A stretch of 13,734 nucleotides of DNA from Larix sibirica (taxonomy: Eukaryota; Streptophyta; Pinopsida; Pinales; Pinaceae): contig NWUY0300012018.1 in NCBI GenBank assembly GCA_004151065.3, positions 72,901 through 86,634 of the forward strand, read 5' to 3'. Position numbers and translations under genes: made by a program. The notes under the pieces are model-generated. The model did not search any database and was not told where the DNA came from. It saw nothing but the letters and a program-made list of their open reading frames with translations. The stretch's first letter is position 1. Each line of letters starts with the position of its first letter. This document shows positions 1-8,366 of the stretch, piece after piece.

Positions 1-348
1 TTGCAGTTGGGCTAGCATTGTTCTTTTGGGATTTAATCACACATGCTAGTTTGAGCTGTAACAGGTCCAACAACTATGCTGAATTAATGCCCATCAGGTC
101 ATTACTGATGTTGGCTTTGGCCAAAGGTATACAAAGACTACAGGTATTTGGAAACTCTCTTGTAGTAATTAAGTGGACGAACCATGAATGTTTGATACAT
201 AATGTGAACCTTCAGGGTCTAGCTTTACAGTTACAGGAGAATTCTTCACAATTTGAATTGGTTACTCACTCATGTCTACAGGGAACTAAAAATTGAAGCA
301 GACACTTTGTCCAAGGGATACAACAGGAACCAGGTTTTTGGTGGCTGA
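1..348 (+). pseudogene. RNase H domain fragment of a plant retroelement (LINE-type likely), 5' end outside the window
   Basis: The frame is open from the left edge and reads as an RNase H fold of the type at the end of plant non-LTR retrotransposon ORF2. Visible pieces are a beta-strand region ending in FFWDL, then NNYAEL with the conserved glutamate (about 75-92), the helix LALAKGIQRLQVFGNS (about 112-160), and, after a one-base frame change near 262-270, HVYRELKIEADTLSK (about 268-315), which carries the last conserved Asp. RNase H normally has GDS where this copy has GNS, so a metal-binding Asp is missing. The frame stops at 346-348. In a live element the domain would remove RNA from RNA:DNA hybrids during reverse transcription. 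A Ty3-type RNase H is the alternative; the downstream tail favours a LINE. The frameshift and lost Asp make it a pseudogene. Confidence 0.72.
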
Positions 349-680
349 AAGAATCACTTAATGGGGTCTCCACTACAACTAGACAGATCCTCTGATTACT
401 ATTTGCTATATAATTTTATGCATCTGGTTCAGGACTTATTCTTGTTTTTAATTTATATTTTATGGATGACTGTAATTTGTAAGCTTAATGCTGGACTCTG
501 TATGTTGAGTTAAGCAGACAGGAGTCTTATTTAAGTTGTCATCCTTTAGGACTGCTAAACTTATGAACATTTTGTAAATTTGTATATATGCAAAGGTAAT
601 GTACTATGAGCTTCGGCACCTAAAGAATGTATTTTGTATTCTTCTTTTGAATATAAAGTGTGATTTTTTCCTTGGAAAAC
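349..680 (+). other. Probable 3' untranslated tail of the retroelement
   Basis: No reading frame continues after the RNase H stop. The stretch is T-rich, with 'tgtaatttgtaagctt' and 'gcttcggcacctaaag' followed by a T-rich run and 'aatataaag', the general look of a plant LINE 3' tail. I see no poly(A) run or clear target-site duplication, so the element's end is uncertain; about 680 is a guess. Confidence 0.3.
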
Positions 681-1023
681 ACTTAGAAAAGTACAGCTAT
701 TATGGTCATTCTGAATTTTATGCATGCCAAATAAGCACATGCTGTAAGATTGAAAATTAAACTTTTAATTTTACAAAAGAATCTTACTAAAAGTGTCAAT
801 TGGTATCATGGCAATCAGATAATATTATCTTATATTATAAAACTAAACCAGAGATCTTGACTTCACCTGTTTCCATGGCAATAGATAACACAAGGAAGTG
901 ATGTGCCTTCTGGGAGAGGCGATGGAAGATAGTGACTACATTGCAAGACATGGCCCCGGTCATTTCGGATCTGAAAACAAGAAAAATAAAAAGCTTGTGT
1001 AATATAGGAGAGATAACAACTTT
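681..1023. other. AT-rich stretch without recognisable features
   Basis: I see no coding signature, structured RNA or repeat here. A short plus-strand frame beginning near 932 has no family signature and overlaps a more plausible minus-strand frame, so it is not called. Confidence 0.4.
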
Positions 1024-1320
1024 TCATTTAAAAAGCAAAAATGTTACGCATTCCACACTAACAAAGATAAGGTGCTGTTTATGTGAAGAAAATAAAACAG
1101 AACTTGTTTTCTTCAGACTTGCCTCCAAATCTTGTCTACAGTACTTCCTCCCTGCAAGAGTAAATTCCTTCTCCCACAGGTACTGATCTGGAATGTATTC
1201 TGCCCTGAAACAGCAAATCTTGGACAAATAAATTACCAAGCCATTTACAATTCCCAGAATGGACAAGAATTCTTCTAGCTGCTCATAAATTGCACTTAAG
1301 ACCCCAATTTCTTAACTTTA
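1024..1320 (-). other. Open frame, possible degraded exon; product unrecognised
   Basis: Read on the minus strand, the frame stays open from about 1304 to 1024. It contains a hydrophobic segment (FLSILGIVNGLVIYLS, about 1222-1270) followed by a charged stretch (EYIPDQYLWEKEF, about 1160-1200). The composition looks like protein with one membrane helix, but I do not recognise a family. It lies 120 bp beyond the open stretch at 1441-1578 and could be the next exon; however, the frame implied by joining at the donor there does not match the best frame here. It could equally be chance or a fragment of an unknown element. Confidence 0.2.
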
Positions 1321-1440
1321 TAGAATGAACATATTCTGTGTAACTGACTTGAGTTGAGTAATCATAAGTGTCAATAAGAAGGAAGATAAAATCTAACAGT
1401 TTGTGTATTGACTTGGAAAATTATTATAAGTTTGCTTACC

Positions 1441-1578
1441 AGGAGCAATTACATACACACACATCATACAGGCCATAGTGAAAACAGCAATTATGTAGTT
1501 TTCAGATGAAATTTGATCTAATCGCAGCAAAATAGCATGTGCCAGGTGGCCCCAAGATAATCCTGCTACTGCCATCAT
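1441..1578 (-). other. Possible exon remnant with membrane helix and splice-donor-like end
   Basis: On the minus strand this stretch encodes about 46 residues including GLSWGHLAHAILLRL and a hydrophobic run (YIIAVFTMACMMCVYVIAP). It ends exactly at GGTAAGC, a good splice-donor match, and starts after TTTAG, a possible acceptor that lacks a clear pyrimidine tract. Together these suggest an internal exon of a membrane protein gene or a gene fragment. I do not recognise the protein, and no further exon is convincing. The donor phase does not agree with the long open frame at 1024-1304, which argues against an intact gene. Confidence 0.25.
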
Positions 1579-2745
1579 CTAAACCCTGGTACTGGCATCA
1601 TATGCACCTCAGTTAAACTTTGGCAATCATGCCAACCATTATATGCAAGAAATTGCCCATGATTGCTGCAGGCCAATCGTGGCACAACTATCATAATCAC
1701 TAAATGTTTAGATATTTGCAGTAACTCGAAATATTCAAGCTTTACAAAGCAAGTTGATCCAAGGTTATACTTATAAACCATGAATTCAAATTCCTGGTCA
1801 AGTGAGCTTGTCCTAACATTTGAAGAAATCCTTTGACGATGAATGACACTGATGCCAACCATTTTCCATATTTGACAAATCCAATTCTTTCACATGTTTA
1901 GTATACAGCATTTATGACTTGCTGGTCAAAAGCCCTCTCTCCACACAATCTAAAACTAGCATTAGCACCAAAGTTAAGATATCTAATTAAATTATGTTCA
2001 GATGTGTTTTCCTTGAGTTATTTTACCAGGTTGATAGGTTGATTCTTTTGAAATCATAAAATTATTTATGTGAAAGCAAAGAGAAGATTTTCCTGTTCAT
2101 TCATATTTGATTTCAAATTCACACAACAAGATACCATAAAGGAGAAAAAGGTTGAAGAAACATATCTTTAAATAAATTGATAGAGGGGAGGGAATCAAAA
2201 CCAGCCATCGAAGGGGTGTGGAGGCATAGCCACCAATACCACCATCCTTTCATTAAGTCATAATATAATATTCATTTATAATGTCATATGTCAAAACCGG
2301 CTTTACTTTAACAATGATAATACAAAAATATATATTTCGATACATTTTAATTTTGAAAGGCCACTCCCTCCTAATTCCTAGGGGAGTTTCAACATATGAC
2401 AAAAGATCTAAAGCTTTCACAAAGTACGCGTGGCATAAGGATTAGCAAAGGGCCATTTGTTAGTCCATTTGTTAGTTAGGAGAAAACCACCAATCATTTG
2501 AATTAACAAATACTAACTATAAGGTTTGGTCCATCAATAAGAAATTGATCGTTTTGGAATCCCAAAATGAACAGTTTGGTCCAGTCCTTAGTCACTAAAT
2601 AATTCCAAGTGTTGCAATAAAACTTGATGCCAATTGAGCACCCTTGAGCTCTAAACAAATGCAAACAACCTCCTTACATAATGTCATCCCTAAATGGAAG
2701 AATGTGATAAAATAGTGAAATCCAAAGGGTGATTTCTACATATTA
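1579..2745. other. AT-rich stretch, no gene; one short tandem repeat
   Basis: No frame here has a family signature. The minus-strand frame at 1575-1862 is compositionally unremarkable. The only clear structure is a perfect 12-bp tandem repeat CCATTTGTTAGT at 2453-2464 and 2465-2476. A small palindrome (ttttgg...cccaaaa) lies near 2553-2568. Confidence 0.4.
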
Positions 2746-2957
2746 TCAATGTTGTCAAACTTGGACTCAGCAAAGACTCTGCTGGCCTAGGGCTTGGCAA
2801 AACTTGACAAATAGAAAAAACCCAAAATATAGTTAATTTTGTGGAACTAGTGAGTCTAAGCCAAATTTGAGAAGCACTGAGAATCTCATAAGTTTGGTGA
2901 GTCTCAGTGGAGTCCCACGAGTCTCGAAAAGTCCCAAGTATGTCGTAAGATGAGATA

Positions 2958-2993
2958 AGATAAGATAATTTTATTAATTTCCAACAAATGACC
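2958..2993. repeat. 36-bp dispersed motif, copy 1
   Basis: Begins 'agataagataa', then 'tattaat', and ends 'atgacc'. It matches 13641-13676 in the same orientation at 30 of 36 positions by my count. The two sites are over 10 kb apart, so it looks like the same conserved piece of a repeat family. Confidence 0.5.
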
Positions 2994-3016
2994 ACAAAAG
3001 TAGGTCAATGGGACTA

Positions 3017-3081
3017 TGTGGTACCATGATGTCAATACAAAGTGGGAGNTGTGGTATCATGATGTCAATACAAAGTGGGAG
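3017..3081. repeat. 32-bp direct repeat flanking a single N
   Basis: The 32-bp copies at 3017-3048 and 3050-3081 differ at one base (c/t, giving ggtacc versus ggtatc) and are separated only by the N at 3049. A true tandem duplication and two overlapping contig ends joined by one N look the same here. Confidence 0.75.
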
Positions 3082-3447
3082 CACCAAGATAGCTCCCCTA
3101 TATAAAGCACGACGTGAGACTCTAACCTAAAAACCAAAAAGAGCAAACTCCAAGGATGGAGAACCAACCAATAAGAGATAAGTACAAAAAGAACAGATAC
3201 AAAAGGAAAATGTACAAGGAAAGTGGATCTTGGATCTGTGATACAAAATGGTGAATATGTCATGGTCCACTAGAAACACTGGAAGCATCTCTCCTAACAT
3301 CCAAAGCCGAAAGACTCATTTCAAACTTGACTCGATCAAACTCGAAAGACTCAAAAGAGTCTGCCAAATCAAATAACACTACATATTAAATAATATTCAT
3401 ATATATACAAGATGAAGGGGGTGGATGAAATGAGGCTCATTATCAGG

Positions 3448-3660
3448 GCATCCATGGAAAACGGGGTAAACCCATAATGTCCAAAGACAAAAATATATTA
3501 ATAAATGTTGAATGATAAAATGATGATTCTGCGGTGAAGAAGACTACTATATAAATAGTGTCTAAGAGACAACCCAACATAAATAGCATTAATCCAACTA
3601 ATTCATGTTATTTAAGTACATTACAAATCATACCCTCCAAAAATGCTCGACCTCAAAGCA
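3448..3660 (-). mobile_element. LTR-like segment B of a relic LTR retrotransposon (minus strand)
   Basis: This segment matches 4793-5061 in the same orientation: both share 'taaacccata', 'tgtccaaagaca', 'aatatatta', 'ttgaatga', 'aatgatgatt' and 'agagacaa'. Read on the minus strand it starts with an element-end-like piece (ctttgaggtcgagc followed by purine-rich 'tggagggtatg', near 3630-3660). It contains TGTTGGGTTGTCTC (about 3569-3582), a TATA-like stretch near 3548-3560, and ends near a PBS-like TGATAATGAGCC (about 3435-3446). These are hallmarks of the 3' end of the internal region plus an LTR. Boundaries are approximate. Confidence 0.4.
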
Positions 3661-4017
3661 AAAACAAGAAATGATGTTAGAGTGCAACTTCGACCATGAC
3701 TCAATAACAAATCGTATTCTACATCAAGCAAACAAAAGCTTAGGTTGCTCATGAATACTAGCAAATGGATTCCTCGAGCAAGAATAATGCCATACATACA
3801 ACATGTATCCAAGAAATAGTGAGGAAAGGATAATGCAAGAATAATGATGGAATATTGATTTCGATTCTCGGATTCAATTGGCAACATAAGATCTCAAAGG
3901 AAAGTTGTCATGATTTTCCAACATCTATCATGTACATAGGGTGAAGTGATCAATAATTCCGCCATGCAAGTGATGCTTCTCAGCTTATCTTCTCATGTGA
4001 TTGTTTGAACTTCATTG
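3661..4017. other. Internal DNA of the minus-strand LTR relic, no recognisable coding
   Basis: The stretch lies between LTR-like segment B and the duplicated block at 4018-4264. A minus-strand frame at 3621-3887 is open, but its residues match no retroelement protein I recognise. It is probably decayed internal sequence of the relic, or unrelated filler. Confidence 0.25.
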
Positions 4018-4264
4018 TATTGCCCTCTATAAAATAGGTTCATCTTTGAAATTGTCTTGACCATCGATGTCATATTTTGTATCCTTAATATGCGCTTGAA
4101 TTTTATCCAAATAAGTACTCATGACCATCAATGACCATTAATGTCATCGATGTCATTTTATTGTCATCTATAAAATAGGTTCATCTTTGAAATCGTCTTG
4201 ACCATAGATGTCATATTTTATATCCTTAATATGGGCTTGAATTTTATCCAAAGAAGTACTCATG
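4018..4264. repeat. Two 106-bp direct repeats, period 141 bp
   Basis: The copies at 4018-4123 and 4159-4264 differ at 7 of 106 positions by my count. The 35-bp spacer is itself made of 'atgaccat' and 'atgtcat' words. On the minus strand the second copy is the 3' end of the coiled-coil frame including its stop codon, so the other copy duplicates that end downstream of the stop. Confidence 0.85.
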
Positions 4265-4386
4265 TCACAGAGATTTGCATTGCCTTCTTGTTTCAATGCA
4301 CTCACGTCACAAAGATCTGCTTTGATTTCTGGTAATAATGCAGTTATATCTTTGTTATGGGCCCTTATTTCTTGGATTTCCATCAA
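4168..4386 (-). CDS. Short coiled-coil frame inside the LTR relic, gag-like at best
   Basis: A 72-residue minus-strand frame starts MMEIQEIRAHNKDITALL and ends DDFKDEPIL. It is rich in alternating charged and hydrophobic residues with two echoing segments (ADLCDVSALKQ and ANLCDMSTSLDK), which predicts an amphipathic coiled coil. It begins about 370 bp downstream of a PBS-like site (4754-4765), where gag lies in an LTR element; N-terminal gag coiled coils are known in plant Ty3 elements. There is no zinc knuckle or other gag motif. It could also be the last exon of a captured host gene. Only the frame and the composition are secure; expression is unknown. Confidence 0.3.
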   Translation of the reverse strand: MMEIQEIRAHNKDITALLPEIKADLCDVSALKQEGNANLCDMSTSLDKIQAHIKDIKYDIYGQDDFKDEPIL

Positions 4387-4792
4387 AAAATTTCATTTTT
4401 GTTCAGTGAGTAACTTTTCTACTTACTAGGTGACTAATTCCTTACAACTTTAAATGGTACCCTTTTGATAACTTGACTTTGACTTGAAAAAGATATTTAC
4501 CAAAAGAAACTTCAGTTGCTCTCATATTTATATTTTAAATTTTTATTAGTCTTATTTGACTGAATTAACTTTCCTTAATACCTCTCTTTTCACTTACTAA
4601 TATTTCTTCATAAAATAATAATCTTAAGTAACCTAACCAGCATCGTAATATTATTTAGCAAATATACTTTTCTCCAAAAGCCAACAGTTTTTACTTCCAA
4701 AGTTCCACCAGCAGAAAAATTTGACCATGGGTCAACAAGGATAGAACTTGCTTTAGTACCACTTGCAATGAACCAAACAGTTCATCACAAAA
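4387..4792 (-). other. Leader-like region with a PBS-like site
   Basis: Read on the minus strand, LTR-like segment A is followed by TGGTACTAAAGC (4754-4765), which matches the common plant initiator-Met primer-binding sequence TGGTATCAGAGC at 9 of 12 positions, then 'aagttctatcc'. The rest down to the coiled-coil frame is AT-rich with no clear coding. The match is suggestive, not proof. Confidence 0.35.
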
Positions 4793-5061
4793 GCATCTGT
4801 GGAAAAAGGGTTAAACCCATAGTGTCCAAAGACATGAATATATTAAAAAAAATTGAATGAAACAATGATGATTGTATCAGTCAAGAAGACAACAATATAA
4901 ACAATGTCTTAAGAGACAAGGATGAGCCAAAAGACACAACCCTACATTATTATTATTCAATATGATTTATGTTATTTATGTTATCATTTAAAATATATAT
5001 TTGATATAAAATTTAGTTATATGGCATTTCCTCCCTACTTGAGATGCTTTATCCTCAAACC
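4793..5061 (-). mobile_element. LTR-like segment A of the relic LTR retrotransposon (minus strand)
   Basis: Homologous to 3448-3660, about 1345 bp away in the same orientation. On the minus strand it starts with 'gaggataaagcatctcaag' and the purine-rich 'tagggaggaaatg' (about 5027-5039), resembling the end of pol and the polypurine tract of plant Ty3-type elements. It then runs through AT-rich LTR-like DNA to the PBS-like site at 4754-4765. Polypurine-like DNA before both A and B is not the layout of one simple element; two elements sharing an LTR after recombination would explain it. Confidence 0.4.
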
Positions 5062-5697
5062 ATAAAAGAAGGTTAGACAATTAAATCAAACAACATTTAT
5101 ATATAATGTTCTACAAAAATTATCCATCCAAAATCAATCTTGACTACTATTGGCAAGTCTCAACAAGAATTTTGCACAAAATGACTCTGCTTCTAGTTAT
5201 GGCATAGTTGACTCAAATATTGAGAAACATGAGATTGCAAACAAGGATGTTGATATGGTTTAGCTTTGGATGTTGGATTTTTTAGACTAAACATTCCACT
5301 TTGACTTCAAATTCATCATTGAATATATGTTCTCAAAGACCTTCATTTTACTTTTTTGATTCCTCGAACTTGTTATCTCCTCAAGATGTGCCTCTAAGAA
5401 CATCTATGATCACATGCCCCTACCACCAACACAAATCCACTCACTTGGAGCTAGTGCTTGCTAGTCTCAAGAGAGTGTCCCTAGGTATTTATCTGCCATC
5501 CTAAGGCTGAAAAGTCTGCAATAAATTCCTTGTAACAGCAAACAATCATCTCAAATCAGAAAGGAAATTTTGAGGGCATATTATTAAAATACATGAAAAG
5601 GACAAAAACCTTCTGTACTTAGAATGATAGATTGATCAAAAGAAGAGAAATTTGATCAGTGCCGCACTGTTATGTCTTCCACAACATCTTCAGTCCA
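5062..5697. other. No gene recognised
   Basis: This may be decayed internal sequence of the element whose 3' end is at 5027-5061, but I find no pol motif. The plus-strand frame at 5301-5504 is Ser/Leu-rich with no signature. Confidence 0.35.
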
Positions 5698-5797
5698 GGT
5701 CACATTTTTTCTTCATTTGTGTCTGCTTGTGGTCACGTTTCTTTTCTTCTTCGTATGTGTCTACTTGGCCACGTTTCATTACTTCTCTGTATGCCTT
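5698..5797. repeat. Three degenerate 33-36 bp tandem units
   Basis: Units start with ggtcac or ggccac at 5698, 5731 and 5767, each followed by a T/C-rich stretch and 'gtgtct' or 'gtatgcc'. In one frame they give repeated GH-S-C patterns (GHIFSSF, GHVSFLL, GHVSLLL), which reflects the repeat rather than a real protein. Confidence 0.6.
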
Positions 5798-5799
5798 CT

Positions 5800-6380
5800 T
5801 TCGTTTTTTTGTTTTCTTTGAATAGAAACATTTTTAAACTATAAATTTTACAAAAAAATGTAAAAAGCTTCTAAATAATATATAAACTTGCCTAGATCAA
5901 TGTAACTCTAGGTCTCGTCCTCATCCACACACATCCTCCAAATTCAAATCCTAATTCTCACATGCTGCACAATTTCTGAAAAGCTTTAATCCAATCAGCG
6001 CATAGTCAAGGACCCCAATATTGCTTTCAACAAATGTTGAACCATAAACGCAAGATACATGGGAGATGTGGAATATATGAATTTATTCAAATGGAGTCAT
6101 CTCATACAATGTAGCAGAACCAAAGTCATACACGAATCATGGGTGCAGATAGGAATTGATAGGAGATTCCAATGTGGTTAAGAAAGAATCATGGAATCAG
6201 CACCCTAACACTAACTTTTTTTATAAATATATATTTAAAATTTAAATTTTGATATTGAAAAACAAATTGAAATTTCAAATGTATCATGGGCAACAGAAGA
6301 TGTGTTGTGCCACGCTGCTCAACAACAACAGAGCCAGAGGACCCCACCACAACCACCAGACCTAGGAATGGATACGTCAT
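5800..6380. other. 3' flank of the hAT pseudogene, no gene recognised
   Basis: This stretch lies downstream of the transposase stop on the minus strand. It should hold the 3' terminal inverted repeat of the hAT element, but I could not find one pairing with the other side. A short minus-strand frame (6189-6380) continues directly after the stop with low-complexity VVVVGSSGSVVV and has no known domain. Confidence 0.35.
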
Positions 6381-6396
6381 CTAAATCCCAACACAA

Positions 6397-6444
6397 AAAG
6401 GTTCATTAGAAGAACTATGCAAAGGTCCATTAGAAGAACTATGC
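6397..6444 (-). repeat. 24-bp tandem repeat near the hAT C-terminus
   Basis: The copies 6397-6420 and 6421-6444 differ at one base. On the transposase strand they encode LHSSSNGP and LHSSSNEP, an in-frame 8-residue duplication just before the stop codon. Confidence 0.9.
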
Positions 6445-6789
6445 AAACTGAGGTTAGGTAGCAAGCAATCAAGGGTATCCAAGTCTGCATCTTCTGGAAT
6501 CACATTCCATAGCTTTGTAGGACCCTCGCTATAATCTACCTTTGATTAAGAGATGAGATGAAGATTTGAGTGAATGCACACAAGATTTTTTGTCTTTGAT
6601 AGTTGAAGTCTATTCTCTTGACTGAATGGATAAACCAATAACTGCTCCAGTTTGTCTTTGTTGTTGAAGAGCTACATACCTATGAAAGAACTCTAGATGA
6701 AAGGGTTTGTAACAATAGTGTTTGGGCACCATAATATGACCACCAAGCAAGAGGCTTCATAGTGCCCCTATCAACAAGCGCATTTACAT

Positions 6790-7213
6790 TCTTGTGATGA
6801 ATGGAGTAAATCAGTTCTTCAGCTCCAAAAGCTCCATCTATATAAAACAAATCACTGAAAATGATGCTGTAAAACCATTGGCCACCTCTCAATCTTTGTT
6901 TAGGGCCCTCCTCTTACCCCCAAATTTAGCAAAGTACACCTCATCATAGTACTTCGAGTTTAAGGCATAGGCTAAAGAATGCAGATGGGCTTACATTTTT
7001 TACTGCACCACTTCTTGTGATGAACGGAGTAAATCAGTTCTTCAGCTCCTAAAGCTCCATCTATACAAAACAGTTCACTGTAAATGTTGCTATAAAACCA
7101 TTGGTCACCTCTCTGTCTTTGTTTAGGGCCCCTCCTTTTACCCCCAAATTTACCCAAGTACACCTCATCATAATACTTCGAGTTTAAGACATAGGCTAAA
7201 GAATGCAGATGGG
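6790..7213 (-). repeat. 200-bp tandem duplication inside the hAT transposase
   Basis: Copy A (6790-6989) and copy B (7013-7213) repeat the stretch from LHSLAY to YSVHHK at a period of 223-224 bp. Copy B keeps the frame (GKFGGKRRGP), while copy A has lost a base in a C run (ggccctcc versus ggcccctcc) and shifts out of frame. The copies differ at scattered positions, so the duplication is old. The 24 bp between them contain 'ttacattttttactgcacc', echoing the 'ttacatt' just before copy A. Confidence 0.88.
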
Positions 7214-7866
7214 TATTGTATTTGTTCCATCTACTAATGATTATATCCTTTATGGTGCCATACAAAAGAGGGTCCTGCTCTTCAAGAAGTTGTTGAATTC
7301 TTTCTGACATACGCTCAGTTTTCTCATAATTGTGACCCAACAAAGGCACAATTGAATCACAAAGTCATAGAAATCAACCAATTGCTCCTTTATAGAAACA
7401 AAACGTTCAGCTTGACCCCACCAAGCCTCATCAAGAATGGTTTCTCTAACCTAAACTACTTTTTCAATGTTACTTTGTGTCCATGTTTGCCATCATCAAC
7501 TAACAACCATCACAAAGAAAGTTCCATACATGTCTATAACTGTTTGATCATTATATAATGGGATGCAAATCTGGTTTCGCTCACCTTTAGAAGTTGGAGT
7601 CTAGTAAATTCCTTATACATAGCTTGTGCATGTTGGTGGTTCGTGATAAAAACCTGAATTCCTTTTGCTTCTTCACACATTTTATTCATCTATTGAACTT
7701 CAAGAACAATGGATTTGAAAGTTTAAACTATGCACCACAAATGGGGTCTAAAAAATATGGTCATTGCTTGACTCAATAATGGCACCAATTGCTTTGCATG
7801 AATGTGCATTATTTGTGACAACCTGCACGATATTTCAGGGGCCCACAAACTCTATTGCTTCTGGAA

Positions 7867-7871
7867 TTTTA
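7867..7871. repeat. Target-site duplication TTTTA, left copy
   Basis: The 5 bp immediately before the LTR start TGTTAAATTT. It is identical to 8840-8844 on the other side and marks the LTR's insertion into the hAT gene. Confidence 0.9.
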
Positions 7872-8063
7872 TGTTAAATTTTACTCAATACCAAATTCTG
7901 ATTTATGCTCTCAATATTTTTTATACTCAAAATTTATAAACAGAAATACTTGATATTTTAACCAATAATGCAGCGGAAATAAACAAGAAATCATTCACAC
8001 ACTTGACACAGTTATTTACCCTGGAAAACCCCAAAGGGAAAAAACTAGCATTCAATGTTCTTC

Positions 8064-8069
8064 TTTATT
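8064..8069 (-). promoter_or_regulatory. AATAAA polyadenylation signal of the solo LTR
   Basis: Plus-strand TTTATT reads AATAAA on the LTR's sense strand, about 470 nt downstream of its TATA box, a plausible end of the R region. Confidence 0.5.
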
Positions 8070-8167
8070 AGCTCACAAAGAAAATCAAAAATTACAAGGG
8101 AACCTGTAACTCAATCCCAAAGAAAATCGGCACACTAGAGAAATCGTCCCACAAGGGAAATCCGTCC

Positions 8168-8366
8168 TGCGTCACCTTGTATGACTGCCTCGTACAGCCC
8201 TGCATCACTCGTACGACAGCTTGCATCACCTATACGGTAGCCTACGTCACCTGATCAACCCCAAGTCAACTCGTATGGCCTCTACATCACACAATCAGCC
8301 CTATGCATCACTGTACGGATGCCTACATTAGCAGTACATCCCTCCTGCGTCACTGAACGGATCAGC
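8168..8366. repeat. About 21-bp periodic degenerate array inside the solo LTR
   Basis: The word TRCRTCAC recurs starting at 8168, 8201, 8222, 8243, 8283, 8304 and 8345. Spacings are 33, 21, 21, 40, 21 and 41, with weaker copies filling the longer gaps (aagtcaac at 8263, tacattag at 8323). Units also share 'gtacg' and 'agcc'. It lies about 180-380 nt downstream of the TATA box, in the part of the LTR that would be transcribed. Confidence 0.7.

Larger units (their letters stand above)
2750..3370. other. GACTC/GAGTC-rich segment, possible transposon subterminal region
   Basis: Two clusters of GACTC or GAGTC words flank a central part. The left cluster (about 2763-2935) includes 'tggactcag', 'aagactctg', 'gtgagtcta', 'gagtctcag', 'ggagtccca' and 'cgagtctcg'. 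The right cluster (about 3309-3362) includes 'aagactcat', 'ttgactcga', 'aagactcaa' and 'agagtctgc'. Both share 'tcaaactt' just before a gactc word. Dense short subterminal repeats are typical of plant hAT and CACTA-type non-autonomous DNA transposons. I find no terminal inverted repeats or target duplications, so the assignment is tentative. Confidence 0.25.
6381..7866 (-). pseudogene. hAT transposase pseudogene, C-terminal part
   Basis: Reading down the minus strand from the LTR junction: AKIPEAIEFVGP then a stop, VQVVTNNAHSCKAIG (about 7785-7832), TPFVVHSLNF, SETRFASHYIM (about 7553-7590), TILDEAWWGQAERF (about 7395-7440), IISRWNKYNTHLHSLAYVLNSKYYDE (split near 7215, about 7165-7245), MKPLAWWSYYGAQT (about 6715-6760), NWSSYWFIHSVKR (about 6602-6640) and TKLWNVIPEDADLDTLD (about 6465-6515). 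The stop is at 6381-6383. These match, in order, the DUF659 core, the insertion region and the C-terminal dimerisation region of plant BED-type hAT transposases. The copy is dead: several stops (one in the WTPF motif), frameshifts, a 200-bp internal duplication, and the second and third catalytic acids replaced by N (TNNA) and K (KTNWS). Identification as hAT is very secure. Confidence 0.92.

Noticed and set aside
2690-3263. Minus-strand frames of 101 and 68 codons
   Set aside because: The first derives from the GACTC-rich repeat and the second has no signature; neither resembles a protein family.
5301-5504. 67-codon plus-strand frame
   Set aside because: Ser/Leu-rich, no motif, no supporting context; chance frame in AT-rich DNA.
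6189-6380. 63-codon minus-strand frame just after the hAT stop
   Set aside because: Low-complexity V/G/S run without a family; treated as 3' flank.
7352-7779. Plus-strand frames opposite the hAT gene
   Set aside because: They are antisense to well-matched transposase motifs and have no signature of their own.
8168-8366. CRISPR array
   Set aside because: Units are degenerate, contiguous and without unique spacers, they lie in a plant LTR, and no cas genes are present.
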